The position numbers and the translations under genes are program-made. A stretch of 64,000 bases of DNA from Lachnospiraceae bacterium (GTDB lineage: Bacteria; Bacillota; Clostridia; Lachnospirales; Lachnospiraceae): NCBI GenBank assembly GCA_902363665.1, contig CABJAW010000001.1:1-64000 (forward strand), written 5' to 3'. This document shows, in pieces, positions 50,842-61,326 of this stretch (within the stretch, counting starts at the first letter, position 1; every line of letters starts with the position of its first letter). Below the pieces are notes generated by a model. The model did no database searches, had not been told where the DNA came from, and saw only the letters and a list, made by a program, of their open reading frames with translations.

Positions 50842-52197
50842 TTATTTACGTGATAATAAACAGACTGTTTCCACATGCACGCTATTCCCAAACATATCAA
50901 CCGGGCAGCATTTTTGTAACGCATATCCGTTCTCGCACAAGTACTTCAGATCCCTGGCCAGGGTCGCGCTGTCGCAGCTGACATAGACGATGCGCTTGGG
51001 CTGCATCTGGATCATGGTGGTGAGAACGCTCTCCTCGCAGCCTTTGCGCGGCGGATCGACAACGATCACGTCGGCTGTGATGCCTTCGGTTTTATATTTT
51101 TCCGGCAGGACTTCTTCTGCTTTGCCGACGAAAAATTCTGCATTTGTAAAGCCGTTTAAGGCGGCATTTTTTCTGGCATCCTCGATCGCGGCGGGGACGA
51201 TCTCGACGCCGCAGACTTTCTTTGCTCTCTGCGCGAGGAAGAGGGAGATTGTACCGATGCCGCAGTAGAGATCCCATACGGTTTCTTCCCCAGTCAGTCC
51301 GGCGTATTCCAGTGCTTTTCCGTACAGCTTTTCCGTCTGGAGCGGATTCACCTGGAAGAAAGAAAGCGACGAGATCCTGAAACGAACCGCACCGATCGTA
51401 TCCTCAATATAAGGACGGCCCCACAGCAGGCGCTGCTTGCGCCCCATAATGACATTTGTTTTTTCGGTGTTTGTATTTAACGTGATGCTTGCCATTCCCG
51501 GAATCCTGGTCAGTGCGGTGATCAGCGCTTCCTCGTGTGGCAGCTTTGTGCCATTTACGATGAGACAGACCATGATCTCTCCGGTCGAATGGCCGACGCG
51601 CGTCATGACGTGGCGCAGCAGGCCCTTTCCGGTCTGCTCCTCGTACGGCTCGATCTGAAACTGCTCCATATGAGAAAGTACCGTCTCCAGAATTTCCTGA
51701 TTTACCTCTGCTCCAAGCAGGCAGTCCTCGCACTCGATAATCGCGTGGGTACGGCCGGCGTAAAATCCGGCGATCCTGCGTCCGTCTCTGGAATACCCGA
51801 TTGGGAACTGTGCCTTGTTGCGGTAGCGAAACGGGGTGTCCATGCCGATGATTGGTTCCATCGGAGGATTTTCAAACTTGCCGATGCGCATCAGATTATT
51901 CCGCACCTTGTTTTCCTTAAAACGCAGCTGCGCCGGATAGCTCATGGACTGGATCTGACAGCCACCGCACTGGCGCGCTACCGGGCAGCATGCTTCGATG
52001 CGGTCCGGACTTGGCACAAGCAGCTTCGTCATCCGCGCATAGCCATACGTCTTCTTCATCTTCATAATTTTGGCTTCCACTTCATCACCGATCACCGTAT
52101 CCTTGATAAAAAAAGCCATGCCGTCGCTGTGGCCCACGCCCAGGCCGTCACTGCTGAGATCTTCTATTGTTACCCTGATCAGATCGTCTTTCTGCAT
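50842..52197 (-). CDS. rlmD: 23S rRNA (uracil-C5)-methyltransferase RlmD-type
   Basis: About 451 residues. An N-terminal TRAM RNA-binding domain (DDLIRVTIEDLSSDGLGVGH) precedes a 4Fe-4S cysteine set (CCPVARQCGGC) and a SAM-binding fold with VWDLYCGIGTISLFLA, VVDPPRKGCE, and the catalytic cysteine in VYVSCDSATLARDL. It methylates a uracil of 23S rRNA. It ends HVETVCLLSRK, short of the C-terminal extension suggested by the fragment at 9375-9543. ATG 52197 has ACAGGAG upstream. The prophage sits right at its 3' end. Confidence 0.9.
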   Translation of the reverse strand: MQKDDLIRVTIEDLSSDGLGVGHSDGMAFFIKDTVIGDEVEAKIMKMKKTYGYARMTKLLVPSPDRIEACCPVARQCGGCQIQSMSYPAQLRFKENKVRNNLMRIGKFENPPMEPIIGMDTPFRYRNKAQFPIGYSRDGRRIAGFYAGRTHAIIECEDCLLGAEVNQEILETVLSHMEQFQIEPYEEQTGKGLLRHVMTRVGHSTGEIMVCLIVNGTKLPHEEALITALTRIPGMASITLNTNTEKTNVIMGRKQRLLWGRPYIEDTIGAVRFRISSLSFFQVNPLQTEKLYGKALEYAGLTGEETVWDLYCGIGTISLFLAQRAKKVCGVEIVPAAIEDARKNAALNGFTNAEFFVGKAEEVLPEKYKTEGITADVIVVDPPRKGCEESVLTTMIQMQPKRIVYVSCDSATLARDLKYLCENGYALQKCCPVDMFGNSVHVETVCLLSRK

Positions 52198-52327
52198 TCT
52201 GTCTTCTCCTGTCCTGTTTCGTTTATACGTCAAAAAAATATTCGTAATCTGCTTTCGCTGCCTGTAGAATCATAAGGATCTTCCCCTCGCTTAAAACGTC
52301 GGAATGCCTGTCTGCGTTCAATTTTTT

Positions 52328-53275
52328 CTACAGATCCGAGCTCCGTCTCAGATTTGATTCAAACAGCCGATTATACCCAAGCCAGTCCTTTGAATCGCCT
52401 GCTCCCTTGAAGATTTCTTTCATTGTTTCCAGCTTTGCGTCGGTGTTATCGGCGAGGTTCAGCGCCAGCGCCTCGGCAAGTGCCGGTTTTTTCGGAGAAC
52501 CGTACTCCAGCTCGCCGTGATGTGCCAAAATGCAGTGCTGCAGCTCGCTCATCAGACGCTTCGGGAAATTTTTGATATGGCGGCAGCCAAAACCTACGAG
52601 CTCACAGCCCATCACGATATGGCCGAGCAGCTGGCCATCGTCCGTATAATCGTTCTCCGGGAAATTTGAAATCTCCTTGAGTTTTCCGACATCGTGAAAC
52701 AGGGCCGCCGTCAGAAGCAAATCTTTTTTGAGGTACGGATACTGTTTTGTGTAATAATCACACAGCTTTACGACACCAAGCGTATGCTCGAGAAGTCCGC
52801 CCACGAAGCTGTGGTGCACGGTCTTTGCAGCGGAATGATGCTTAAATGCATCGATAAACGCTTCATTTTCGATAAAGTACATAGTGATGAGCTTCTGCAG
52901 ATATGGATTTTCTACCTGCTTCATCAGCTTCATCAGTTCCTCATACATCTCATCAAGGTCGCGGTCACTGACCGGAAGATAATCTGCCGGAATATATTCA
53001 CTCTCATCTGCCTTGCGCGCCCGCTTGATACTCATCTGCAGGGTGCCCTGAAAATTTGTCACATCACCGGTAATAAAGACGTAATCCAGTGCCTCAAATT
53101 CACCGATTCCTGAGGAATTCGGATCCCAGATTTTTGCGTCGATCGTGCCGGTCTTGTCCTGAAGCACGACATTTTCATATGCTTTTCCATTTTTTGCCGT
53201 CGCCGACTGTCTGTATTTGCAGAGGTAGACCTCGCTGATCTTGTCTCCCTCACGAAATGCCTCGATATATTTCAT
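52328..53275 (-). CDS. yhaM: 3'-5' exoribonuclease YhaM family
   Basis: 315 residues: an OB-fold (about 10-90) followed by an HD domain with VHHSFVGGLLEHTLGVVKLC, ALFHDVGKLKEISNF, and ILAHHGELEYGSPKKP. This is the usual YhaM organisation. In Bacillus-like bacteria it trims RNA 3' ends and can act on ssDNA. Gene order with RlmD and the helicase is that of the host core. A run of good frame and codon use supports it. Confidence 0.92.
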   Translation of the reverse strand: MKYIEAFREGDKISEVYLCKYRQSATAKNGKAYENVVLQDKTGTIDAKIWDPNSSGIGEFEALDYVFITGDVTNFQGTLQMSIKRARKADESEYIPADYLPVSDRDLDEMYEELMKLMKQVENPYLQKLITMYFIENEAFIDAFKHHSAAKTVHHSFVGGLLEHTLGVVKLCDYYTKQYPYLKKDLLLTAALFHDVGKLKEISNFPENDYTDDGQLLGHIVMGCELVGFGCRHIKNFPKRLMSELQHCILAHHGELEYGSPKKPALAEALALNLADNTDAKLETMKEIFKGAGDSKDWLGYNRLFESNLRRSSDL

Positions 53276-53420
53276 ATTCTTTTTCCTCTCATTTCACTGT
53301 TTTAGTTCACCATTTTCTCTTTCCACAATCGTGTCCATCCCTGTGATATCCACAGCCACGTGCTATTATAGAAGATTTTCCAGGCATCTGCAACCTGGAT
53401 TTCTGCGCACACCGTCTCTT

Positions 53421-56400
53421 CTACTCTTCCGCCAGAATCTCCAACAGCTCTTCCCTCGTCATCGCCGTCGCGGAAATGCCCTCTCCGCTCAAGATCTGGC
53501 TCGCCATCTCCTGCTTTTTCTCCTGAAGATGGAGAATCTTCTCTTCGATCGTATTCTGGGCAATAAGCCGGAAAACAACTACCTGATTTTTCTGGCCGAT
53601 GCGGTGTGCACGGTCCGTCGCCTGGTTTTGCGCGGCAACGTTCCACCACGGGTCAAAATGGATCACGACGCTGGCTGCCGTCAGATTCAGTCCGGTACCG
53701 CCTGCTTTTAAGGAGATCAGAAAAACCGGGACATCGTCCTCATTAAACGCTTCTGTCAGGCGCTGGCGCTCCTCCTTCGGTGTACTGCCGGTCAGCTCAT
53801 AGCATGGAATTTCGTATGCTTCCAGCTTCTGCTTCAGTACCGGAAACAGACTCGTAAACTGAGAAAAGATAAGCACCTTATGCTTTCCATCCACTGCGTC
53901 TCGCACCAGCTCCATGCAGGCATCCACCTTGCAGGAATTTTCCTTATAATTCTCATACAGAAGCGCCGGATTGCAGCAGATCTGCCGCAGTCTCGTCAGC
54001 TGCGCCAGGATCTGGATTTTTCCTTTGCGTACTTCCTCGTCACTCTGTGTCTCCAGACTCTGCCTCAGCTGCTGCACATGTGCCTGATACAGCTGCTCTT
54101 GTTCCCCTTCCATCCGCGCGTAAACGACCTGCTCCAGCTTTTCCGGAAGCTCCTTTAAGACATCCTGCTTGAGACGGCGCAGGATAAACGGTGTCACTTT
54201 TCGTTTCAGCCGCTGCGTCACCGTCTCGTCGTTCTCCAGCATGATCGGCTTTTCGTAATTTTTCCGGAATTTCTCGTAGCTTCCAAGATACCCAGGCATC
54301 AGATAATCAAAAATGCTCCACAGCTCACCAAGGCGGTTCTCGATCGGTGTACCGGTCAGCGCAAACCGCACCCCGGCATGAATTTTTTTGACCGCCTTCG
54401 CAGCCGCAGTTCCCTGATTTTTGATATTCTGCGCCTCGTCGATGACTTCAGTGGAGAACTGCAGATCACGGTAAAACGTAAGGTCACGCTTCACCATATC
54501 ATAGGAGGTGATAAACACCTGCGCCTCCCCGCTTTCTTTTTGCTGCTGCAAAATCGCCTCCCGCTGAGCAGCCGTCCCTGTCACAAGACAGACCGACAGT
54601 TCCGGTGCAAAGCGTTCAAATTCCTTTTTCCAGTTGTAAAGAAGTGAGGTCGGACAGATGATCAGATCCGGGAAGGTGCTCTCTCCCTCCTGACGCCTTG
54701 CCAGCAGGGCCGCGATCGTCTGCAGCGTCTTTCCAAGTCCCATGTCATCCGCCAGAATTCCACCGAAACGCAGATGCGCGAGTGTCCGCAGCCAACGGTA
54801 CCCTGTTTTCTGATACTCCCGCAGAATTTTTAAAAGCTGCGGTGGAATCTGGTAATCGCTGTCCTCCACATTTTTCATCTCGCGCACCATCGCGCGGTAT
54901 GATTCCCCGCGATCGACCTGCAGCTGTCCATTCTGGTTTTTCAGTGCACTGTCCACATAGTACGCGCTGTATAACGGCACCTCAATCGTTCCGTCGAGCA
55001 GTTTCTTTTCTGAAAGATCCAGCCCCGCAAACAGCTCGGCAAGCGCTGCCACCGAAGAATCCTTCAGATTCAGCAGCTCTCCGCTTTTCAGTCGGTAATA
55101 CGTTTTCTTTTTCTGGTACGCACCGAGAATTTCCGAGAGTTCTTCACTGGAAAATGCTTCCGAGGAAATGTCGAGCGCCAGCAGATCACTTTTGATACTG
55201 ACACCTACCTGTGCTTTCGGCGCACGCACAATTTTGTGTGCCTTTACACGGTCCGTCGCATAAACCTTTCCTTCCGTTTCCAGCTGCGCAAGCCCTGTAT
55301 CCATCAGCTGATACATCCGTGCATCATCCGCTGTATCGAAAAACAGCTGACGCATGGTTTCATCCTCATAGGGGTAATAGCCTCTGAGCATGCCAAGTGC
55401 CCGTCTCTCCCGCATCCGGTCGCGAAACGCACCCTCCTGCTTAAATGCTTCCCGGTCGGTCAGCTCGATCTTTGTCTCTCCATAGCTGCACTGTGCCCGC
55501 GCCGTCATTTTCCCGTTTTCTTCATCAAGATAATAGGTGATCTCCGCTTTTGGCGGCTGATATTCTTTCAGGGAAAGCTTTCCTTTGTCAAGTACCCCAA
55601 GCTCATCCAGTTCCGGAAGTACTGCACTGCAAAATGACATCATATCATTTTTCGCAACACGAAGCACTGTCTCCCGGTCCGCGTTCGCATAATCGAGCAG
55701 CTTTTCCATCCTGATCCGATAGGCATTGCTGCAGCGATAGACCGTCTGCCCTATCCGCACAAACAGATGCTCACTTCCTTTCCAGAGCGTAAGCGGCGGA
55801 AGCACAAGCCGGAATACGTTTTCCAGTTCCCGCAGCGTAATTTTTAATGGTGGATTTTTATCCAGAATTTTTAATGTATCATAACGATATCCCACCGCCG
55901 TATAATTTACTTCCCGTCCGAGATTCAGATTCAGGAACTGTTCCATCGTCACCGTATTGAGCAGAAGTTCTTTCAGCTGACCACCGTTTCTCTGAGCATT
56001 CATTTCATTTGCTGCGCGGATCAGCTTCACATACTCCCAGCCCCTCGCGCTGAACATACTCTTGCAGTGCACGAATGCCAGCTTCTTTCCATAAGCCAGC
56101 TCTTTTTCTTCTTTCACCGCCTCGCAAAATGTGTCCATATTTTTGAGAACATACTTTTTTCCGTCTGCCGGTCCGACCGTAAACGTCAGCGTGTAACTCT
56201 TTCTTCCATAATAATAGTTCCAGCCGTTTTCATGCAGGGTTGCTTCCAGCTCAATATTTCCGCTCGCTTCCTGCGCACTTTGGCGGCGGCGCATGTCGTA
56301 CTCCCGCATAAGTTCCAGAATCTGCGGATCCGAATGGACTTTCGCCGTCTGCTGTACACTCTGGCGATAGCTGCTCATTCTGGTATTTGCACGTACCTGG

Positions 56401-56699
56401 CGCAGATATTTCAGTGCCACAGCGCCACAGTGCTTGCACATCCCATCATAGTTATGGTAGGCTTCGCACTCACACTCATAATCTTCGATGGCGTCCTCTT
56501 CCAGATTAAAGCGGAGCCATACGTAATAATTTTCACCACTGCTTCCTTCAACATTTGCTTCTATATAAAAGGCTTCCGCTCCGTCCTCGCTCTCCTCGGT
56601 CCGGATTCTGGAAACCTTTCCTTCTGCCAGCACCTTCTGCGCCCGCAGGTATGTGATATCCTGTGTACACAGATGCCTGATGTCTTCTTCGTTATACAT
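53421..56699 (-). CDS. SWIM zinc-finger SNF2-family helicase
   Basis: About 1,092 residues. A SWIM finger near 65-100 (CECEAYHNYDGMCKHCG), a long middle region, then the SNF2 motor: LADDMGLGKTLQTIAALL (Walker A), VIDEAQNIKN in the DEAH place, FALTGTPIENRLGEL and the C-terminal helicase lobe with LISLKAGGTGLNL and QATDRAHRIGQ. Acts in transcription or DNA repair in Firmicutes (HepA-like). The frame starts at 56792; ATG 56699 with AGAAGGG upstream fits better. Confidence 0.88.
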   Translation of the reverse strand: MYNEEDIRHLCTQDITYLRAQKVLAEGKVSRIRTEESEDGAEAFYIEANVEGSSGENYYVWLRFNLEEDAIEDYECECEAYHNYDGMCKHCGAVALKYLRQVRANTRMSSYRQSVQQTAKVHSDPQILELMREYDMRRRQSAQEASGNIELEATLHENGWNYYYGRKSYTLTFTVGPADGKKYVLKNMDTFCEAVKEEKELAYGKKLAFVHCKSMFSARGWEYVKLIRAANEMNAQRNGGQLKELLLNTVTMEQFLNLNLGREVNYTAVGYRYDTLKILDKNPPLKITLRELENVFRLVLPPLTLWKGSEHLFVRIGQTVYRCSNAYRIRMEKLLDYANADRETVLRVAKNDMMSFCSAVLPELDELGVLDKGKLSLKEYQPPKAEITYYLDEENGKMTARAQCSYGETKIELTDREAFKQEGAFRDRMRERRALGMLRGYYPYEDETMRQLFFDTADDARMYQLMDTGLAQLETEGKVYATDRVKAHKIVRAPKAQVGVSIKSDLLALDISSEAFSSEELSEILGAYQKKKTYYRLKSGELLNLKDSSVAALAELFAGLDLSEKKLLDGTIEVPLYSAYYVDSALKNQNGQLQVDRGESYRAMVREMKNVEDSDYQIPPQLLKILREYQKTGYRWLRTLAHLRFGGILADDMGLGKTLQTIAALLARRQEGESTFPDLIICPTSLLYNWKKEFERFAPELSVCLVTGTAAQREAILQQQKESGEAQVFITSYDMVKRDLTFYRDLQFSTEVIDEAQNIKNQGTAAAKAVKKIHAGVRFALTGTPIENRLGELWSIFDYLMPGYLGSYEKFRKNYEKPIMLENDETVTQRLKRKVTPFILRRLKQDVLKELPEKLEQVVYARMEGEQEQLYQAHVQQLRQSLETQSDEEVRKGKIQILAQLTRLRQICCNPALLYENYKENSCKVDACMELVRDAVDGKHKVLIFSQFTSLFPVLKQKLEAYEIPCYELTGSTPKEERQRLTEAFNEDDVPVFLISLKAGGTGLNLTAASVVIHFDPWWNVAAQNQATDRAHRIGQKNQVVVFRLIAQNTIEEKILHLQEKKQEMASQILSGEGISATAMTREELLEILAEE

Positions 56700-57097
56700 A
56701 TTTTCCCTTCTGATCTTCCTGTTTTCCTGCATAATCCTGTCATTTTTCACTGCGCACAGCGTAACCTTTCGCTTCTGCTGCATGAAAGTCAAAGCGGATA
56801 TTCGCGGTCACTGCAGCGTCTCTGTTTTTCCGCAGAGTATAAGACAGGTCAAGTATACTGGATTTGCCTGTAAATCTCAATACTCTCTTTTCTGGATTTT
56901 TCTTTCACACCTGAATCACATTCTTACGCAGTAAGTGTTTTGCGCTGAGAAAACAGTATCTTGTAAGATTCTGTTTTCAAATTCCTCTTTTTGCGGTACA
57001 ATGTACAAGTATCGCATGTTTTACCCGGGCAGCCGTTATACAGAAGCTCACGCGGCCGTCCGGTTAAGTGACTGATTTTAAGAAAATGAGGTAACAC
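56700..57097. other. Divergent intergenic region, helicase/mutS2
   Basis: About 400 bases without a supported gene. It has a palindrome (GAAAACAG...CTGTTTTC, 56949-56978, inner ATCTT/AAGAT) upstream of mutS2, and TACAAT at 56997-57002 that could be a weak -10 box for mutS2. No RNA gene is recognised. Confidence 0.4.
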
Positions 57098-59497
57098 ATG
57101 AACGAAAAAGCTTTAAAGGTACTTGAGTACCCGAAAATCATACAGAAACTCACCGACTACGCCGCTTCCCAGCCGGGCAAGCAGCTCTGCCGCGACCTCA
57201 CGCCATCCTCGGATCCTGGCACGATCCGCCGGATGCAGACGGAGACAAGTGACGCAGTCAGCCGCCTTCTCAGAAAAGGAAATATCTCTTTTTCCGGCCT
57301 GACCGATATCCGTGGCTCACTGCGCCGCCTTGAGATCGGCAGTTCTTTAAATATCGAAGAACTGCTTCGTGTCTGCCGTCTTCTTGAGACGACGCTGCGT
57401 GTCAAATCCTGGTCCAGAAGCGCAAGAAACGAAGCCGAAAATGCACCGGAAGATTCCCTGGAATCCATGTTTTCCGGCCTGCAGCCGCTCTCGCCTCTTT
57501 CCGCCGAGATCTCGCGCTGCATTCTCTCTGAGGATGAGATCGCCGACGATGCAAGTCCGGGACTTCGCCAGGTGCGCCGTCAGATTCATCAGACAAACGA
57601 CCGCATCCGTGTACAGCTGAACTCGCTCGTCAACGGTTCCGCCAGGACGTATCTGCAGGATGCCGTCGTCACACAGCGAAACGGGCGCTTCTGCCTGCCG
57701 GTTAAGGCAGAGTACCGCGGTCAGGTGCCTGGCATGATCCACGATCAGTCCTCCACCGGTTCGACGCTTTTTATTGAGCCGATGTCGGTCGTCAAGCTCA
57801 ACAATGATCTGCGCGAGCTTGAGATCAAAGAAGAAAAGGAAATCGAGATCGTCCTTGCAAACTTAAGTTCCCTGGTTGCCGCAGAAACAGATGCCTTAAA
57901 TGACAACATTCTGCTCTTAACCGAACTCGATTTTATCTTTGCACGCGCACAGCTCTCTTTGTTTTACCGCGGTTCTGAACCGGATTTCAATGAGGAGGGC
58001 CGCATCCGCATCAAAAAAGGACGCCACCCGCTCATTGACCCGAAAAAAGTGGTTCCGGTCGATATCCGCATCGGCGAGGACTTTACAATGCTCGTCATCT
58101 CCGGTCCGAACACCGGCGGTAAGACAGTTTCCCTGAAAACCGTCGGACTTTTTACCCTGCTCGGCCAGAGCGGCCTGCACATTCCGGCATCTGACCATTC
58201 CGAGCTCTCCGTCTTTGACGAAGTCTATGCGGACATCGGCGATGAGCAGAGCATTGAGCAGAGCCTGAGTACCTTCTCCTCGCATATGACCAACATCGTC
58301 TCCTTCTGGGAGCAGGCGGATGAACGCTCTCTCGTTCTCTTTGACGAGCTGGGCGCCGGTACCGATCCGACCGAGGGCGCGGCACTGGCTATGGCGATTC
58401 TCTCAAATCTGCACCGCAGGGATATCCGCACAATCGCAACGACCCATTACAGTGAGCTGAAGGTCTTTGCCCTCTCCACACCGGGCGTTGAAAACGGCTG
58501 CTGTGAGTTCAGCGTCGAGACGCTCCGCCCAACCTACCGCCTGCTGATCGGCGTACCGGGAAAAAGTAATGCCTTTGCGATCTCCGAAAAGATTGGTCTT
58601 CCGAATTACGTCATTGAAGAAGCTAAAACGTATCTCTCCAAAGAAGACGAAAGCTTTGAGGATGTCATTTCCGACCTGGAGCAGAGCCGTGTCCTGATCG
58701 AGCGTGAGCGTGAAGAGACCAACCGCTACCGTGAGGAAGCGGAAGAGCTGAAAAAACGTCTCTCCCGCAAGGAAGACCGCCTCGAATCAAGCCGCGACGA
58801 AATCCTGCGCAAAGCGCGTGAGGAAGCACAGGCGATCCTGCGCGAGGCAAAGGAATACGCCGACGAATCCATCCGCAAATATAATAAGCTGGGAAACGCT
58901 TCCGGCTCCGCAAAAGAGATGGAAAAAGAACGCACAAAGCTGCGTGAAAAAATGGCTTCCCTTCAGAAGGACAACGCGGTCAAAACCGATAAAAAGCCGA
59001 AAAAGACGCTCCAGGCAAAGGATCTGCGCCTTGGCGACAGCGTAAAAGTACTGAGCATGAACCTGCGCGGTACCGTGAGCACGCTTCCGGATGCTAAAGG
59101 AAATCTTTTCGTTCAGATGGGAATTCTGCGCTCCCAGGTCAACCTGCGTGATCTTGAAAAGCTTGACGATGATCTTCCGGCTTACGCATCGAAAAAATCA
59201 CCTGCCACAAAGGGCACCGGTTCCGGAAAGATTAAGATGTCAAAATCTGCATCCATCAGCTCCGAACTGAATCTGCTCGGCATGACGACCGACGAAGCAA
59301 TCGTAGAACTTGACAAATATCTTGATGATGCCTACCTTGCGCATCTCTCGCCGGTGCGCATTGTGCACGGAAAAGGAACGGGCGCACTGCGCAAAGCTGT
59401 TCACCAGTTTCTCCGCCGCCAGAAGCACGTAGATACGTATCGTCTCGGCGAATACGGCGAAGGCGATGCCGGCGTTACCATCGTGACATTTAAATAA
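57098..59497 (+). CDS. mutS2: Endonuclease MutS2
   Basis: 799 residues, full length. Core and clamp helices come first, then the ATPase with Walker A ISGPNTGGKTVSLKT, FDELGAGTDPTEGAALA and TTHYSELK, then a long coiled coil (about 515-640), and a C-terminal Smr nuclease domain with NLLGMTTDEAIVELDKY and IVHGKGTGALRKAV. It suppresses homologous recombination and rescues collided ribosomes in Firmicutes. AATGAGGTAACAC precedes the ATG. Adjacent to the following regulator pair in one direction. Confidence 0.95.
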   Translation: MNEKALKVLEYPKIIQKLTDYAASQPGKQLCRDLTPSSDPGTIRRMQTETSDAVSRLLRKGNISFSGLTDIRGSLRRLEIGSSLNIEELLRVCRLLETTLRVKSWSRSARNEAENAPEDSLESMFSGLQPLSPLSAEISRCILSEDEIADDASPGLRQVRRQIHQTNDRIRVQLNSLVNGSARTYLQDAVVTQRNGRFCLPVKAEYRGQVPGMIHDQSSTGSTLFIEPMSVVKLNNDLRELEIKEEKEIEIVLANLSSLVAAETDALNDNILLLTELDFIFARAQLSLFYRGSEPDFNEEGRIRIKKGRHPLIDPKKVVPVDIRIGEDFTMLVISGPNTGGKTVSLKTVGLFTLLGQSGLHIPASDHSELSVFDEVYADIGDEQSIEQSLSTFSSHMTNIVSFWEQADERSLVLFDELGAGTDPTEGAALAMAILSNLHRRDIRTIATTHYSELKVFALSTPGVENGCCEFSVETLRPTYRLLIGVPGKSNAFAISEKIGLPNYVIEEAKTYLSKEDESFEDVISDLEQSRVLIEREREETNRYREEAEELKKRLSRKEDRLESSRDEILRKAREEAQAILREAKEYADESIRKYNKLGNASGSAKEMEKERTKLREKMASLQKDNAVKTDKKPKKTLQAKDLRLGDSVKVLSMNLRGTVSTLPDAKGNLFVQMGILRSQVNLRDLEKLDDDLPAYASKKSPATKGTGSGKIKMSKSASISSELNLLGMTTDEAIVELDKYLDDAYLAHLSPVRIVHGKGTGALRKAVHQFLRRQKHVDTYRLGEYGEGDAGVTIVTFK

Positions 59498-59509
59498 AGG
59501 AGGCTTTTT

Positions 59510-60211
59510 ATGGCTGCCAGACAGAAAATTCTGATCGTCGACGACGATGAAAATATTTCCGAACTGATTTCTCTGTACCTGACCAAAGAATTTTATGATA
59601 CAAAGATCGTGCACGACGGCGAGGAAGCGCTGCGTCAGTTCCGGCTTTTTTCTCCAAATCTGATCCTGCTTGACCTGATGCTCCCCGGCATCGACGGCTA
59701 TCAGGTCTGCCGTGAGATCCGCCAGCAGTCTTCCGTTCCGATCATCATGCTCTCAGCCAAAGGCGAAGTCTTTGACAAAGTGCTCGGCCTGGAGCTCGGT
59801 GCAGACGACTATATTATCAAACCATTTGATACCAAGGAACTGGTAGCGCGCGTAAAAGCCGTACTGCGCCGCTACCAGCCTGCCCAGACTGCCGCCCCAA
59901 AACCGACCGGCAAGTACGTTGAGTACCCGGATCTTGTGATCAATCTGACCAATTATTCGGTTCTCTACAAAAATCATACCGTGGACATGCCGCCAAAGGA
60001 GCTTGAGCTGCTGTATTTTCTCGCTTCCTCACCAAATCAGGTCTTTACACGTGAGCAGCTGCTCGACCACATCTGGGGATATGAGTACCTCGGAGACACC
60101 CGTACGGTCGATGTCCATATCAAGCGGCTGCGAGAAAAGATCAAGGACCATGAGAGCTGGGCAATCTCAACAGTCTGGGGCATCGGTTATAAATTTGAGC
60201 TAAAATCATAA
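59510..60211 (+). CDS. PhoB/OmpR-family response regulator
   Basis: 233 residues. The receiver domain has VDDDENISELI, the phosphorylated aspartate in LLDLMLPGIDG and K in IIKPFDTKEL; the winged helix follows with PPKELELLYFLASSPNQVFT and VDVHIKRLREKIKD. It starts 12 bases after the mutS2 stop with AAAGGAGG upstream. It forms a two-gene system with the next kinase. No target operator is visible. Confidence 0.93.
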   Translation: MAARQKILIVDDDENISELISLYLTKEFYDTKIVHDGEEALRQFRLFSPNLILLDLMLPGIDGYQVCREIRQQSSVPIIMLSAKGEVFDKVLGLELGADDYIIKPFDTKELVARVKAVLRRYQPAQTAAPKPTGKYVEYPDLVINLTNYSVLYKNHTVDMPPKELELLYFLASSPNQVFTREQLLDHIWGYEYLGDTRTVDVHIKRLREKIKDHESWAISTVWGIGYKFELKS

Positions 60212-60224
60212 GGATGGACCTATT

Positions 60225-61325
60225 ATGAAACATAAGCTTTTAAACACTGTGCTTGCCGCTTACCTTGGCTTTCTTCTGGTCAGTTTCATTCTGGCTCTTG
60301 TGCTCGTACCACGCTTTCTGCAGCATTACCTGTATCAGATTTCCGATGATCCGCAGTATCTGCAGTATCTGCACAGCCAGTCGATCGCGATCCAGAATGT
60401 CTGCTATCTGCTGATCGCCGTTATCTTCCTGCTCTCGCTCTTTCCTCTCGCCGTCTTTTATCTGCGGCTGTACCGCCCGATGAATCAGATTTCCGAGGCG
60501 GCTGCCCGCTACACGGAAGACCGGATGGCACACGGTACAAGACCTCCGCACACGGTCTATGACAGGGACGATGAACTCGGCCGCCTCAACGCAAGCCTGA
60601 AATACCTGGTCGAGGCGGCTGATAATTCCAGTGAGTACCAGCGGAAGTTTATTTCCAACATTTCCCATGACTTCCGTTCTCCTCTGACTTCAATCAAAGG
60701 ATACGTCGAGGCGATCCTGGATGGCACAATTCCGCCGGAGCTGCAGGATCGTTACCTTCACATCGTCCTTGATGAGACGAACCGGCTGAACAAGCTGACC
60801 GAAGGCCTGCTGCTGCTCAACACCTTTGACGACAATGCGATTTATCTGGAAATGAGCGAATTTAACATTGTTGATGTGATCCGCCATACAGTGGATTCTT
60901 TTGAAGGGACATGCAAAAAGAAAAATCTGTCTGTGATTATCTCTGCGCAGGAATTTGTACCTGTCTATGCCGATATGAGCCGCATCCAGCAGGTACTCTA
61001 CAATCTGCTCGACAATGCGATCAAGTTCAGCCCTGCGGAAAAAGAGATCTGGATCACCGTCACGACCAGAAAGAAAAGTGTTTTTGTCTCCATCAAAGAT
61101 TTCGGTGTCGGGATTTCAAGAGAAAACCTTTCCCGGATCTGGGATCGTTTTTACAAGACCGACAGTTCACGCGGAAAAGATAAAAAAGGAATCGGACTTG
61201 GTCTCTCCATTGTGCGTGAGATCATTTATGCGCACGGCCAGAACATCAATGTTGTCAGCACGGAAGGCGTCGGAACGGAGTTTATTTTCACGCTTGATAT
61301 GCCGCAAAAAACAGATAAGAAATGA
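60225..61325 (+). CDS. Sensor histidine kinase (PhoR-like)
   Basis: 366 residues with two membrane helices (YLGFLLVSFILALVLVPRFL and VCYLLIAVIFLLSLFPLAVF), a HAMP-like linker, the H box ISNISHDFRSPLTSIKG, N box (YNLLDNAIKF), G1 (IKDFGVGIS) and G2 (GIGLGLSI). It phosphorylates the regulator encoded just before it. The sensed signal is unknown; the outside loop is short. Confidence 0.92.
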   Translation: MKHKLLNTVLAAYLGFLLVSFILALVLVPRFLQHYLYQISDDPQYLQYLHSQSIAIQNVCYLLIAVIFLLSLFPLAVFYLRLYRPMNQISEAAARYTEDRMAHGTRPPHTVYDRDDELGRLNASLKYLVEAADNSSEYQRKFISNISHDFRSPLTSIKGYVEAILDGTIPPELQDRYLHIVLDETNRLNKLTEGLLLLNTFDDNAIYLEMSEFNIVDVIRHTVDSFEGTCKKKNLSVIISAQEFVPVYADMSRIQQVLYNLLDNAIKFSPAEKEIWITVTTRKKSVFVSIKDFGVGISRENLSRIWDRFYKTDSSRGKDKKGIGLGLSIVREIIYAHGQNINVVSTEGVGTEFIFTLDMPQKTDKK

Positions 61326-61326
61326 A

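Noticed and set aside
57157..58937. Several minus-strand frames opposite mutS2
   Set aside because: Shadows in GC-rich coding sequence; arginine/serine-rich and without ribosome sites.
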